Shown here: in pieces, positions 17,798 to 25,869 of the stretch
Numbering within the stretch: the stretch's first letter is position 1
Layout of the letters: each line of letters begins with the position of its first letter
Assembly (NCBI RefSeq): GCF_004362245.1
Contig: NZ_SNWM01000006.1
Location: forward strand, 248,001-312,000
From: Pedobacter duraquae
GTDB lineage: Bacteria > Bacteroidota > Bacteroidia > Sphingobacteriales > Sphingobacteriaceae
Direction: 5' to 3'
DNA: 64,000 nucleotides
Translations under genes and position numbers: made by a program
Notes under the pieces: model-generated
What the model was told of the DNA's origin: nothing
What the model saw: the letters and a program-made list of their open reading frames with translations, nothing else
The model's database searches: none

Positions 17798-18409
17798 TTA
17801 GGTATTAACTAATGGTAATGATTTAACGAGTTCCTGCTCAATAATTTCCGTCCACAAGCGATACGCTTTGTCGGTCATGTGCAATCCGTCAGCCTGATAA
17901 TTATCAACGATTGGCCTACCTGACTGATCCAGCATTCTGCTAAAAACATCTATAAAAATCCAGTTGCTGTTTGATTTTTCAATCTCGGCTGCTATGAGGT
18001 TATTGGTGTATTTAAACTGTTCAGCCAGATGCCACCGGGCAACACTGGGTTTCAATGATATAAAATAGCATGGGAGGTTGCCAAATCTGGATTTGGCCTG
18101 CACCATTAACTGCTGGAAAAATATAAATACTTCTTCAGGATGCCTGCCATCCCCAAGATCATTATCGCCGGCATAAAAAACCAATGCCTGTGGATTGTAG
18201 TCCACCATGATGCGTTCAAAAAACCATACGCAGGCAGCAAGAGTGGAACCTCCAAAACCAAGGTTGGTTACTTTCCTGTCTGCAAAATCATTTTTTAAAG
18301 TGCCCCATACACGGATAGACGAACTACCATAAAAAACAATTCCTGGATCAGTTTTATCGTTTATGTGTGCTTTTTCAAGTCCTGAGACTTCATCTTCGTA
18401 CCAATTCAT
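17798..18409 (-). CDS. SGNH/GDSL-family hydrolase
   Basis: I start the gene at the ATG at 18407-18409 (203 residues); the longer frame begins with TTG and adds 11 unconserved residues. Block I is YGSSSIRVW with the catalytic serine, block II has NLGFGGST with the oxyanion glycine, block III is YAGDNDLGDG with the oxyanion asparagine, and block V is DGLHMTDKAY with the Asp-His pair. All four key residues of an SGNH esterase are therefore present. No signal peptide is seen. The substrate is likely an ester on a carbohydrate or lipid, but this is not shown by the sequence. Confidence 0.9.
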   Translation of the reverse strand: MNWYEDEVSGLEKAHINDKTDPGIVFYGSSSIRVWGTLKNDFADRKVTNLGFGGSTLAACVWFFERIMVDYNPQALVFYAGDNDLGDGRHPEEVFIFFQQLMVQAKSRFGNLPCYFISLKPSVARWHLAEQFKYTNNLIAAEIEKSNSNWIFIDVFSRMLDQSGRPIVDNYQADGLHMTDKAYRLWTEIIEQELVKSLPLVNT

Positions 18410-18465
18410 ATCGCGCCAAAGGTATATACTTTTACACGGCAAGCGCCTTAAGTCTGGAATTTCTT

Positions 18466-18888
18466 TTAGGCATCCAATAAAGCCTGGATGTCAAATTTTG
18501 ACATCTTCATAAACGCCGCCACTACCCGTGGTGCTTTTTCCGGGTCACCCATCAGCTGCTGCAATATCTTCGGGACAATTTGCCAGGATACACCAAACCG
18601 ATCATCGAGCCAGCCACATTGCGAATATTTGCCCCCCTCGCCAAGCTGATCCCAATAATAATCGATCTCCTCCTGCGTGTCGCACTCCACCACAAAAGAA
18701 GTAGCGGGCGAAAACTTAAACATCGGACCGCCATTCAGGGCCATGAACGACTTGCCATTTAATTCAAAATGAACCACCATTGGGTTTTCAGAATTAATCC
18801 TGGAATTCTTGAAAATTGAACAATAATAATCTGCTGCAATTTTTGCCTGGCCATCAAACCATAAACAAGGGTAAATTGGATCTGCCAT
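18466..18888 (-). CDS. VOC-superfamily protein (PhnB/3-demethylubiquinone-methyltransferase-like fold)
   Basis: The 140-residue protein matches the family often called 3-dmu-9_3-mt or PhnB-like, small dimeric proteins with the vicinal oxygen chelate fold. Recognisable stretches are PCLWFDGQAKIAADYYCSIF at the N terminus, ALNGGPMFKFSPATSFVVECDTQEEIDYYW in the middle and GVSWQIVP near the end. The enzymatic activity of most members is unknown, and the old methyltransferase label is misleading. It is cytosolic by sequence and is the first gene of a leftward set with the SGNH hydrolase and esterase genes. Confidence 0.9.
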   Translation of the reverse strand: MADPIYPCLWFDGQAKIAADYYCSIFKNSRINSENPMVVHFELNGKSFMALNGGPMFKFSPATSFVVECDTQEEIDYYWDQLGEGGKYSQCGWLDDRFGVSWQIVPKILQQLMGDPEKAPRVVAAFMKMSKFDIQALLDA

Positions 18889-19027
18889 ATTGATATTTGC
18901 TTTTGATATAAATATCGGTAAATCTGATGAGAAATAAACCCCAATAACCCATTCAAAAAGATTAGCTTATTAAATGTAAAATGTATAACTATTTGTGTAA
19001 TTTAGAGTGAAGAAAATTAACTTCTAA

Positions 19028-19972
19028 ATGATGACCTCTCTATTAAGAAAAATTGTAATGAGCGTTACTGCTTGTTTTACTTTCGTGAATGCCTTCACAC
19101 AAGAGCCCGCTGTTATGGTAAATTATAAAGTCAACACCAACAAGAGCGTAACTTTTGATTATGTCAAAACCGATCCCGGAAATTATACCGTTGCCTTCAA
19201 ATTAACTAACCTAAGCAATGCCTACGCTTCTGATAATACCAATCTGAATGCCGGTTTTTACAGCGGCAGACTGCTTAACCTGGAACCAACAAACAAAGAT
19301 CAGGGCATTGGCTTTTCCTATAGCTATTCCTACATCCGGGGAAAACTCAAACCGAAATTCAATCCTGATTTTGTATACACGCTTCCCTGCAAAAATGGCA
19401 CCAAGGTAAAGGTGTTGGAAGTGAGTTTCTTGAATGCAATGTATTTCGGTAATACAACACCGGAAGATTGGAAAGTGTATCGTTTTTGTACGGCTAAGGA
19501 AGATACCGTGACTGCAATGCGTAAGGGTATCGTGGTGGAGATCAAAGATACTCAGGAAACAAATTTAGGTGAAGGCGTTGAATATAGCAGCCGTATCAAT
19601 GAGCTGACGATCGAACATGCGGACGGAACCATTGCGACTTATAAGCACTTTAAGAGAGGAAGCTTTACTGTTAAAGTAGGCGAAACAGTGTACCCGGGAA
19701 CTCCTTTAGGTATCAATGTGAAATATAATGCAAACAGCATGTATGGCGCCACGGTGATGATCATGTACCTTAAATCAGCCGATTTCGAAGCTGCCAAGAA
19801 TCAGAACGTCCAGAATTCGAAAAGCATGTACGGTTTTGTTACCCCGCATTTCTATACCGCTGAGGGAGCGGATCTTATTCTTATTCCACAAAAGGATTAC
19901 ACTGCTGCAAGCACACCCGAACTTGTTAAAAAGGAAATGTCTAAAAAAGAGCAGAAGCTTGCTGCGCTATAA
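19028..19972 (+). CDS. Exported M23-like (LytM-fold) protein with incomplete metal site
   Basis: The 314-residue protein has a signal peptide (hydrophobic about residues 9-24, ending NAFTQ). Its middle part carries the outline of an M23 peptidase beta-sheet: KGIVVEI, then LTIEHADGTIATYKHFKRGSFTVKVGETVYPGTPLGI (about residues 195-235), which matches the usual block ending in the GQ or GTPLG turn. The N-terminal HxxxD and the C-terminal HxH zinc ligands are not visible, so catalysis is doubtful. Degenerate M23 domains usually regulate cell-wall amidases or act as structural proteins. Two adjacent ATGs are possible starts. It is a single gene divergent from the VOC gene. Confidence 0.7.
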   Translation: MMTSLLRKIVMSVTACFTFVNAFTQEPAVMVNYKVNTNKSVTFDYVKTDPGNYTVAFKLTNLSNAYASDNTNLNAGFYSGRLLNLEPTNKDQGIGFSYSYSYIRGKLKPKFNPDFVYTLPCKNGTKVKVLEVSFLNAMYFGNTTPEDWKVYRFCTAKEDTVTAMRKGIVVEIKDTQETNLGEGVEYSSRINELTIEHADGTIATYKHFKRGSFTVKVGETVYPGTPLGINVKYNANSMYGATVMIMYLKSADFEAAKNQNVQNSKSMYGFVTPHFYTAEGADLILIPQKDYTAASTPELVKKEMSKKEQKLAAL

Positions 19973-19985
19973 GTTTTGAAAGCAC

Positions 19986-20022
19986 GATACTGAACCTTGT
20001 ATGTTTAACAGGGCTCAGTATC
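19986..20022. terminator. Large hairpin between convergent genes
   Basis: GATACTGA (19986-19993) pairs with TCAGTATC (20015-20022), and inside it CCTTGT (19995-20000) pairs with ACAGGG (20008-20013), leaving one A-C mismatch and a 7-base loop. The T tract after it is weak, but the position between the ends of the M23-like and OmpA genes fits a two-way terminator. Confidence 0.6.
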
Positions 20023-20036
20023 ATAGTCTTTATGTT

Positions 20037-20570
20037 TTACGGATTTACCGTTAGTTCTACTCTTCTGTTCAGGGCTCTGCCTGCTTCTGTATCATTTGAT
20101 GTAATTGGCTTGGTTGCACCAAAGCCGGTTACTGTAAATCGGGAGCCATCAATACCGGCATTCACCAGGTAAGATTTTACAGCATTTGCGCGGTCAACTG
20201 ACAAAGACATGTTGTGTTCAACAGTACCTTCAGCAGATGAATGTCCATTCAGGCTAAATTTCACTGATGGATCCTTTTTGATCTCTCTTGCTGCTTTATC
20301 AAGAATCTGGAAAGATGAAGTTTTTAAAACGTCTGAGTTAAACTCAAACTGTACATTGGAGAAATTATAATCCGGTTTTTGTACAGGTGCTGGTTTTTCT
20401 TCTTCCTGTACCGGTGGTTTTTCAGGTGCTTTCTCTACGGCGGTAACTTTCTGTTCTACAACAGGATCTGGTGCTGGTTTAGCGGCAAGTTTTTTTGTTT
20501 TGCAGGAGTACAAAGTTAAAGATAGTAAGCCTGCAAGGGCTGGAGCTAGGAAAAATCTGTTCAGTCTCAT
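20037..20570 (-). CDS. OmpA-family peptidoglycan-binding lipoprotein
   Basis: The 177-residue protein has a lipoprotein signal with lipobox LYSC (Cys at about residue 23), a low-complexity linker rich in Lys, Pro, Glu and Val (about 30-67) and a C-terminal OmpA domain (about 70-175). The domain carries FSLNGHSSAEGTVEHNMSLSVDRANAVKSYL and the closing NRRVELTV motif, where the conserved Asp and Arg contact diaminopimelate. It should tie the outer membrane to peptidoglycan, as Pal-like proteins do, though no tol genes are near. A 10-bp inverted repeat lies 23 bases upstream of its start. Confidence 0.92.
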   Translation of the reverse strand: MRLNRFFLAPALAGLLSLTLYSCKTKKLAAKPAPDPVVEQKVTAVEKAPEKPPVQEEEKPAPVQKPDYNFSNVQFEFNSDVLKTSSFQILDKAAREIKKDPSVKFSLNGHSSAEGTVEHNMSLSVDRANAVKSYLVNAGIDGSRFTVTGFGATKPITSNDTEAGRALNRRVELTVNP

Positions 20571-20592
20571 ATCTGATTTGGTTTGTATTAAT

Positions 20593-20619
20593 AATAATAT
20601 CTTGTAAGTAGATATTATT
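20593..20619. repeat. AT-rich inverted repeat upstream of the OmpA-like gene
   Basis: AATAATATCT (20593-20602) and AGATATTATT (20610-20619) are perfect 10-bp arms around a 7-base spacer, 23-49 bases before the OmpA-like start codon. It could be an operator or a leader hairpin; nothing in the sequence decides which. Confidence 0.5.
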
Positions 20620-20695
20620 GCAATAATACATTATAACGTTAAGAATCTCTTTAAAGTGCCCTGTATTTCTTTTAATTCATCTTAATAACCTCCGT

Positions 20696-21340
20696 TTATT
20701 CAAGATTGATCAGTTGAGCAACATGTTGGCTGTCACTTCGCAATTTTCCGTCTGTATTAGTAAAATGCATATAGCATTCTAATTGTGCATCGGGCCGAAA
20801 ATTGATTTTAACACTGTAACCCAGTTCTGCTCTGCCTGCGCTGTTTACACTCTTGTAGACGATTTCATTTTTGCTATCGTAGATCAGAAAGCTGGCCAGG
20901 TCAGTATCCTGGCTATATAATGATTCTGGCCTGCTCAGCCAACTGAACATGATTCCCGACTTATCCGCTTCAAGCACGGCGGTAGGACAGCATGGCTTCA
21001 ACAGGTCGCCTTTACTATACAGGATCCTACTGTAATTTAATTCCAGCCCGTCTCCAGTTTCCATAAAGGCATGGGGATAATTATAATGGTAAGCTGCCTT
21101 AACAGGATGTATTTTCTTCGCTTTTTTCTTAAAACCCGGAATGACGAAAGTATCAATGCTTTGCAGGAACTTGTTTAGCAATGCAAACTTCGATTGCGCA
21201 GACTGTTGCTCGGGTGTGCGCAATGCGTTGTTGAGTTTAGGTCGGCCAGATAGTACAAATTTTCCTTTAGCCCGTTTGCCTACAAGGTTTCCTAACCTTT
21301 TGTAAAAGCCATCGAGTGGCCCGTATGGTAAAATTGCCAT
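20696..21340 (-). CDS. DUF6266 family protein, copy 2
   Basis: This 214-residue protein of unknown function matches the DUF6266 family by its N-terminal block (PLDGFYKRLGNLVGKRAKGKFVL), which resembles a short glycine-rich beta-hairpin, the QQSAQSKFALLNKFLQSI helix and the C-terminal pattern with YMHFTNTDGK. There is no signal peptide or membrane segment. It follows a paralogue (21352-21990) by 11 bases. The two share layout but have diverged strongly. I do not know a function for this family; members are frequent in Sphingobacteriaceae. A contribution to a secreted or phage-related structure is only a guess and I do not make it. Confidence 0.75.
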   Translation of the reverse strand: MAILPYGPLDGFYKRLGNLVGKRAKGKFVLSGRPKLNNALRTPEQQSAQSKFALLNKFLQSIDTFVIPGFKKKAKKIHPVKAAYHYNYPHAFMETGDGLELNYSRILYSKGDLLKPCCPTAVLEADKSGIMFSWLSRPESLYSQDTDLASFLIYDSKNEIVYKSVNSAGRAELGYSVKINFRPDAQLECYMHFTNTDGKLRSDSQHVAQLINLE

Positions 21341-21351
21341 GTGTTTATCTT

Positions 21352-21990
21352 TTAACGGCTAAATTGGCCGGTGTAAATACTATCAGAAACATTTTTGCGG
21401 TCGGCAGAAATAAATGCCATATACGTTTCTATGCTTCCGCTTTCAAAATCGGGACTGATGGCTAATTCACAATTACCGGTTCTGCGTTCATTCCCGTACA
21501 AAGTGTATGTTGCTATATTTATTTCAGGATAATAGGCCAATAGCATGACCTGATCCCTGCTTTCCGCAAATGTCATATCGGATCTGTTTGTCCAACTAAA
21601 CAGGAGTTGGTCATCTTCATAAGTTACTGATGTCGACTGCGCGGTACGCAAATTTCCAGTAGAAAATTGAAGCTGTGAAAAGTCAAGGTACTGCTCAGGG
21701 TAGGTACCACGGATTGCACTATTTTTATGAACAGACGTAGCCAGTACGTAAGGATGCCTATTTGCAGCGATAGCCACCGAGTTATAGCCAATTTTCACTA
21801 ATTCCTTGATCGGATTGAGCAGTTCCGCAACTAATGCAATCTGCTGCCGACAAGATAATTGCTTCTGCGTTGGAGGATTTAGGTTTTCACCAATTCTCCG
21901 GCCTACGTTCTTGCCGTTAAGCATGTAGAACACCATGTTTCCACTTTTTCCAATAAAGTTTCCACCAATCCCATTGTTTAAAATTCCCAT
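21352..21990 (-). CDS. DUF6266 family protein, copy 1
   Basis: The 212-residue protein shows the same layout as the next gene: a glycine-rich start (GILNNGIGGNFIGKSGNMVF), an NPPTQKQLSCRQQIALVAELL helix, a central aromatic-rich beta region with LFSWTNRSD and a C-terminal YMAFISADRKNVSDS motif. No signal peptide is visible. It is the first gene of a leftward pair. Upstream lies a 500-base spacer with an unusual repeat array. The function is unknown and the family label rests on the N-terminal block and overall length. Confidence 0.75.
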   Translation of the reverse strand: MGILNNGIGGNFIGKSGNMVFYMLNGKNVGRRIGENLNPPTQKQLSCRQQIALVAELLNPIKELVKIGYNSVAIAANRHPYVLATSVHKNSAIRGTYPEQYLDFSQLQFSTGNLRTAQSTSVTYEDDQLLFSWTNRSDMTFAESRDQVMLLAYYPEINIATYTLYGNERRTGNCELAISPDFESGSIETYMAFISADRKNVSDSIYTGQFSR

Positions 21991-22491
21991 GATACAATTC
22001 TTAAGAGGTTTAAATGCCGATATGATTAAATATACTGATTATTAGGTTGTTAAGCAAATTTATTTCTATTGGGGATGGCTGAATATAAACTGAGTTTGAG
22101 CTGTTTTTAAGCGTAAATTAAATTGACAGGGCTATATAGTGCGTTCGATCAACCACCATAGTGCAACCGTTTTGATCCCAAGATTGCGTCGGTGCTGCTT
22201 CGGTGTTGGGTCGGGGTTGGTTCGGTGTTGCGTCGGTCTATAACCGTGTCAACACCGTCGTAATACCGAAGCAACTCCTTGTTAATCCCGACGCAATCAC
22301 GGACTTACTACGTTAGCAGAACGGACGCACATTGGGCACACTGTATGCTGTTGTCATTGCGTTGGTAAACTGTATTTATGACGATTATATGATAATTTAA
22401 AACCCGTTGGGATAATATTTTGAGCGGTTGGGATCAAAAAATAGCTGAAAGCAAGCACATGTCACATCTTCGTAGCATAAGTTAAAACGTT
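21991..22491. other. 501-base intergenic region with a palindromic repeat array
   Basis: The spacer separates the divergent DUF6266 and S41 peptidase genes. Its centre, 22182-22298, is a structured element of ten 11-bp units. The flanks are A/T-rich with no open reading frame that I would call. I see no clear TAnnTTTG promoter element for either gene. Confidence 0.6.
22182..22298. repeat. Palindromic array of 11-bp units, five forward and five inverted
   Basis: The left arm (22183-22237) is five consecutive 11-bp units close to GTTGNTTCGGT; TCGG recurs at 22189, 22200, 22211, 22222 and 22233, an exact 11-base period. A 5-base centre (CTATA, 22238-22242) is followed by five 11-bp units in the opposite orientation (22243-22297). 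The outermost units are nearly perfect inverted copies: GATTGCGTCGG at 22182-22192 and CCGACGCAATC at 22288-22298. Inner units match less well. It does not look coding. It resembles a genome-dispersed intergenic element, but I cannot test other copies from this window. Confidence 0.85.
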
Positions 22492-23604
22492 ATGAAAAAG
22501 TCCAGCTATACATCCATTATTCTTGCCTTAATTATATTTTCTTTGTCTCCGTTTTCTCTATCCGCACAAGGGAGCAAACCGGGGGCGGATAGTGTTGCCC
22601 GACTCATTGATACTGTACTTCAGTTTGGTCAAAAAGCATCCTTGTACAGAGCTAATGTAGATTGGAAAAGGGTTGGCGACAGTGTCAGAAAGGCTGCGGC
22701 AAATGCGGGATCAATTAAAGAGGCAATGCCTGCCATGAAGCTTTTCTATACCTTACTTAAGGATCACCATGGTTTTGCGCTGTACGAACGTAAATATTAT
22801 GGATGGAACCCACCACGGCCGAAGCTTGACACGGTAGTTTACCGTGCACTCATCAAACAACTGAAGCAAACAAATAAAACTTTTGCCAGAGTTTTTAACA
22901 ACGATTATGGGTATTTGTCGATTCCCGACAATAACCCAACCGAGCGGGGCGACAATGAGAAAATCGCCGCTGAAATTCAACAGGCTTTGACTGGGATCCA
23001 TCCGGAAAAATTAAAAGGTCTGATTATTGACCTCCGACTTAATCCTGGAGGTAGTATGTTCCCGATGCTTGGTGGTATCATGAATGTTTTTGCAGAAGGC
23101 AAGTTAGGGACATTTGTTGACCCGGTAAGCAAAAAGGGCGAGGAATGGGGTAAACGCGGTAATACGTTATATGATGGTGCAGAAACCGGTTACACATTAA
23201 CTAAAACATTGCCCGATCTGCATAATCTGAGTATCGTAGTGCTTATCGGTCCTAGAACAGCTAGTTCTGGAGAAGCGACTGCCATTTCATTAAAAGGACG
23301 TAAAAACACCTATTTTATTGGAGAAAACACTAATGGATACACAACAGGAAATAGTTCCATTCAATTTAGCTACAACACCGGGATCTTTCTGGCTACTTCA
23401 GTAGAGGCAGATCGCAATGGAAACATATACCTTGATCATGTTAACCCAGATCTACAAATTGCCGGAGGAGATAACTTCAGTTCACTTAGCAGCGATAAAA
23501 AAGTTGTTGCAGCGTTAAAATGGCTGAAAGCGAACAACCGCTCCTGGTTATCTAAAGTCAAAAGCATTGTTGATGGGCTGGTATTTAATGCTGCCGACCG
23601 GTAA
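22492..23604 (+). CDS. S41-family peptidase (C-terminal processing peptidase-like)
   Basis: The 370-residue protein has a Sec signal peptide (ending LSAQ, about residue 26) and a tail-specific protease domain. The block GLIIDLRLNPGGSMFPMLGG (about residues 176-195) and the catalytic serine block GPRTASSGEA (about 253-262, Ser 258/259) are clear. The lysine that acts as base in CtpA-type enzymes is not seen in the expected place (ENTNGYTTG instead of a TfGKG-like block), so it may use the tricorn-like Ser-His-Glu arrangement or another base. No PDZ domain is obvious. It probably degrades peptides in the periplasm. Its end is 2 bases from the end of the convergent GH3 gene. Confidence 0.88.
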   Translation: MKKSSYTSIILALIIFSLSPFSLSAQGSKPGADSVARLIDTVLQFGQKASLYRANVDWKRVGDSVRKAAANAGSIKEAMPAMKLFYTLLKDHHGFALYERKYYGWNPPRPKLDTVVYRALIKQLKQTNKTFARVFNNDYGYLSIPDNNPTERGDNEKIAAEIQQALTGIHPEKLKGLIIDLRLNPGGSMFPMLGGIMNVFAEGKLGTFVDPVSKKGEEWGKRGNTLYDGAETGYTLTKTLPDLHNLSIVVLIGPRTASSGEATAISLKGRKNTYFIGENTNGYTTGNSSIQFSYNTGIFLATSVEADRNGNIYLDHVNPDLQIAGGDNFSSLSSDKKVVAALKWLKANNRSWLSKVKSIVDGLVFNAADR

Positions 23605-23606
23605 AC

Positions 23607-25115
23607 TTAAAGCGTATTCAGGATCTCGTCTACGTACTTTCTGTCATTGGCTAATCGGGGTACTTTATGCTGACCGCCTAATTTACCTTTGCCCTTAAGC
23701 CAGTTGTAAAACGTATCACATGGCGCGTTGTGCACCTTGGGCCTTTTTAACGCCATATCCTTGAAACGCTTTGCATCATAGTCAGAGTTCACGTCCCTTA
23801 AAGTCTGATCCAGTACATCTACAAACTTCTCAAAGTTGTCTGGTTGCTGGTCAAATTCAACAATCCACTCATGGCCGCCAACATCCTGACCTTTAAAATA
23901 GATCGGGCATGCGGTGTAATCTTTAAACACGGCACCGGTACTGCGACAAGCATTACTAATGGCTTGCTCTGCATTGTCTATGATAACTTCTTCGCCAAAG
24001 GCATTGATAAAGTGTTTAGTGCGTCCGGTAATCTTAATCCGAAAAGGGTAAAGCGAAGTGAATTGCACCGTATCTCCGATCATATAACGCCATAAGCCGC
24101 CATTGGTAGAGATGATGATCGCATAATTTTTGCCAAGTTCTACCTGATCTAAAGATAGCGTATCTGGATTTTCATCTTCAATACGATCCAGCGGCAGGAA
24201 TTCATAATAGATCCCATAATCTAGCATCAAAAGCATCTCTTCTGAATTAACCTGATCCTGTATACCAAAGAAGCCCTCTGAGGCATTATATGTTTCCAGA
24301 TAATACATGTCGTCAGAAGGTATCAGTTCTTTGAACTGCTGTCTGTAAGGCTTGAAGTTAACAGCACCATGGAAATAAAGCTCCAGGTTTGGCCACACCT
24401 CCAGTAGGTTGCTTTTGCCTGTCATTTCCAGTACCTTTTTTGCCAGGATAATGGTCCAGGTAGGAACTCCAGATATGTTTGTTACATTTTCTTTAATTGT
24501 AGCCTCCGCCATGCGGTCCATTTTCTCTTCATAGTTGTCCATTAAAGCAATGGAAATGGCTGGCGTACGGTAGTATTCTGCCCACATCGGCAGGTTTTTG
24601 ATCAGGACGGCTGACAAATCCCCATAAAATGATGCCTCACTCAATTGGTTAATCTGATGGCTGCCACCCAGTACAAGTGCTTTGCCGGTCAGGATCTGGT
24701 TATTGGGACGGTTGGTGCAAAATATGGAGAGTAAATCTTTTCCGCCTTTAAAATGGCATTCCTGCAAAGATTCTTCTGATACAGGGATAAATTTACTGCG
24801 GTCGTTTGTTGTTCCTGACGACTTAGCAAACCATTTGATCTCTGATGGCCAGAGGATATTTTGTTCGCCTTTGAGCATGCGCTCTATGTAGGGCTTTAAG
24901 GTGTCGTAATTCTGTATAGGAACACGTTGTTTAAACTGTTCGGGAGTTTCTATTGACTTATAATCAAACTTCTTTCCCCATTCCGTATGCTCCGCACTGG
25001 AAATCAACGTATGAAACCATTCTTCCTGTACATCCAGGGGATATTTCATGAAAAGCTCAATCTGATGAACACGCTTTTTCATGTACCAGGTAAAAATCGA
25101 ATTTACAAATGCCAT
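23607..25115 (-). CDS. GH3 auxin-responsive-promoter family protein (acyl-adenylate fold)
   Basis: The 502-residue protein belongs to the GH3 family of the adenylate-forming superfamily; plant members join amino acids to jasmonate or auxin, and bacterial members are mostly unstudied. The ATP-binding motif reads KSSGTTNDRSKFIP (about residues 92-105), the second motif is YLETYNASEGFFGIQ (about 270-284) and the third is YMIGDTVQF, so the active site looks complete. No signal peptide is visible. It is the last gene of the recJ-lptB run, 19 bases after lptB. The link with lipopolysaccharide export is positional only. Confidence 0.93.
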   Translation of the reverse strand: MAFVNSIFTWYMKKRVHQIELFMKYPLDVQEEWFHTLISSAEHTEWGKKFDYKSIETPEQFKQRVPIQNYDTLKPYIERMLKGEQNILWPSEIKWFAKSSGTTNDRSKFIPVSEESLQECHFKGGKDLLSIFCTNRPNNQILTGKALVLGGSHQINQLSEASFYGDLSAVLIKNLPMWAEYYRTPAISIALMDNYEEKMDRMAEATIKENVTNISGVPTWTIILAKKVLEMTGKSNLLEVWPNLELYFHGAVNFKPYRQQFKELIPSDDMYYLETYNASEGFFGIQDQVNSEEMLLMLDYGIYYEFLPLDRIEDENPDTLSLDQVELGKNYAIIISTNGGLWRYMIGDTVQFTSLYPFRIKITGRTKHFINAFGEEVIIDNAEQAISNACRSTGAVFKDYTACPIYFKGQDVGGHEWIVEFDQQPDNFEKFVDVLDQTLRDVNSDYDAKRFKDMALKRPKVHNAPCDTFYNWLKGKGKLGGQHKVPRLANDRKYVDEILNTL

Positions 25116-25134
25116 ATTTGGTTAGCTAGTCAGA

Positions 25135-25869
25135 TTATAAAGTTTTTTTACGCAAGACAAAATTAGAACCAAGATAAACTTTTTTTACCATTTCGTTAGC
25201 AGCAAGAACTTCTGGTGTTCCAGATTCCAGGATTTTCCCCTCAAATAGTAAATAAGCCCTGTCTGTGATAGACAAAGTTTCTTGTACGTTATGGTCGGTA
25301 ATCAAAATACCGATATTTTTCTCCTTTAAGCGGGCAACAATAGTTTGAATTTCTTCTACTGCAATTGGATCGACACCAGCGAAAGGTTCGTCCAACAGGA
25401 TGAAATTTGGATTCGCTGCTAGCGCACGCGCGATCTCCGTTCTGCGACGTTCACCACCAGATAACAGGTCTCCACGGTTTTTGCGTACCTTATGTAAGCT
25501 GAATTCATTAATCAGTTCTTCAAGTCGGGCAAAACGTTGCTCACGATCGGGAATGTGCATTTCAAGAATAGCAAGGATATTGTCTTCAACAGATAATTTT
25601 CTAAATACTGAAGCCTCCTGAGCAAGGTATCCGATTCCTTTTTGCGCCCTGCGGTACATAGGATCGGTAGTAATATCTTCATCGTCCAGAAAAATCGTTC
25701 CCTGATTCGGTTTGATCAGACCAACAATCATGTAAAAGGAGGTAGTTTTACCTGCGCCGTTAGGACCGAGCAGACCTACGATCTCGCCCTGACTAACGCT
25801 AAAGGACACGTCGTTTACTACTGTTCTTTGCTTGTACTTCTTGATTAGGTTCTCAGCTCTTAATATCAT
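25135..25869 (-). CDS. lptB: LPS export ABC transporter ATPase
   Basis: LptB powers extraction of lipopolysaccharide from the inner membrane with LptF, LptG and LptC. The 244-residue protein has the Walker A GPNGAGKT at residues 35-42, Q-loop, signature LLSGGERRR, Walker B FILLDEPFAGVD and switch histidine in ITDHNVQET. The SSFRKLS-like segment ASVFRKLSVEDNI and the C-terminal EGKILESGTPEVL are typical of LptB rather than of branched amino-acid LivG/F. It starts directly after the recJ stop codon with no gap, so translation may be coupled. Confidence 0.95.
   Translation of the reverse strand: MILRAENLIKKYKQRTVVNDVSFSVSQGEIVGLLGPNGAGKTTSFYMIVGLIKPNQGTIFLDDEDITTDPMYRRAQKGIGYLAQEASVFRKLSVEDNILAILEMHIPDREQRFARLEELINEFSLHKVRKNRGDLLSGGERRRTEIARALAANPNFILLDEPFAGVDPIAVEEIQTIVARLKEKNIGILITDHNVQETLSITDRAYLLFEGKILESGTPEVLAANEMVKKVYLGSNFVLRKKTL

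Noticed and set aside
22441..22491. CRISPR-like repeats near the 11-bp array
   Set aside because: The units are adjacent with no spacers and too short; no cas genes are present.
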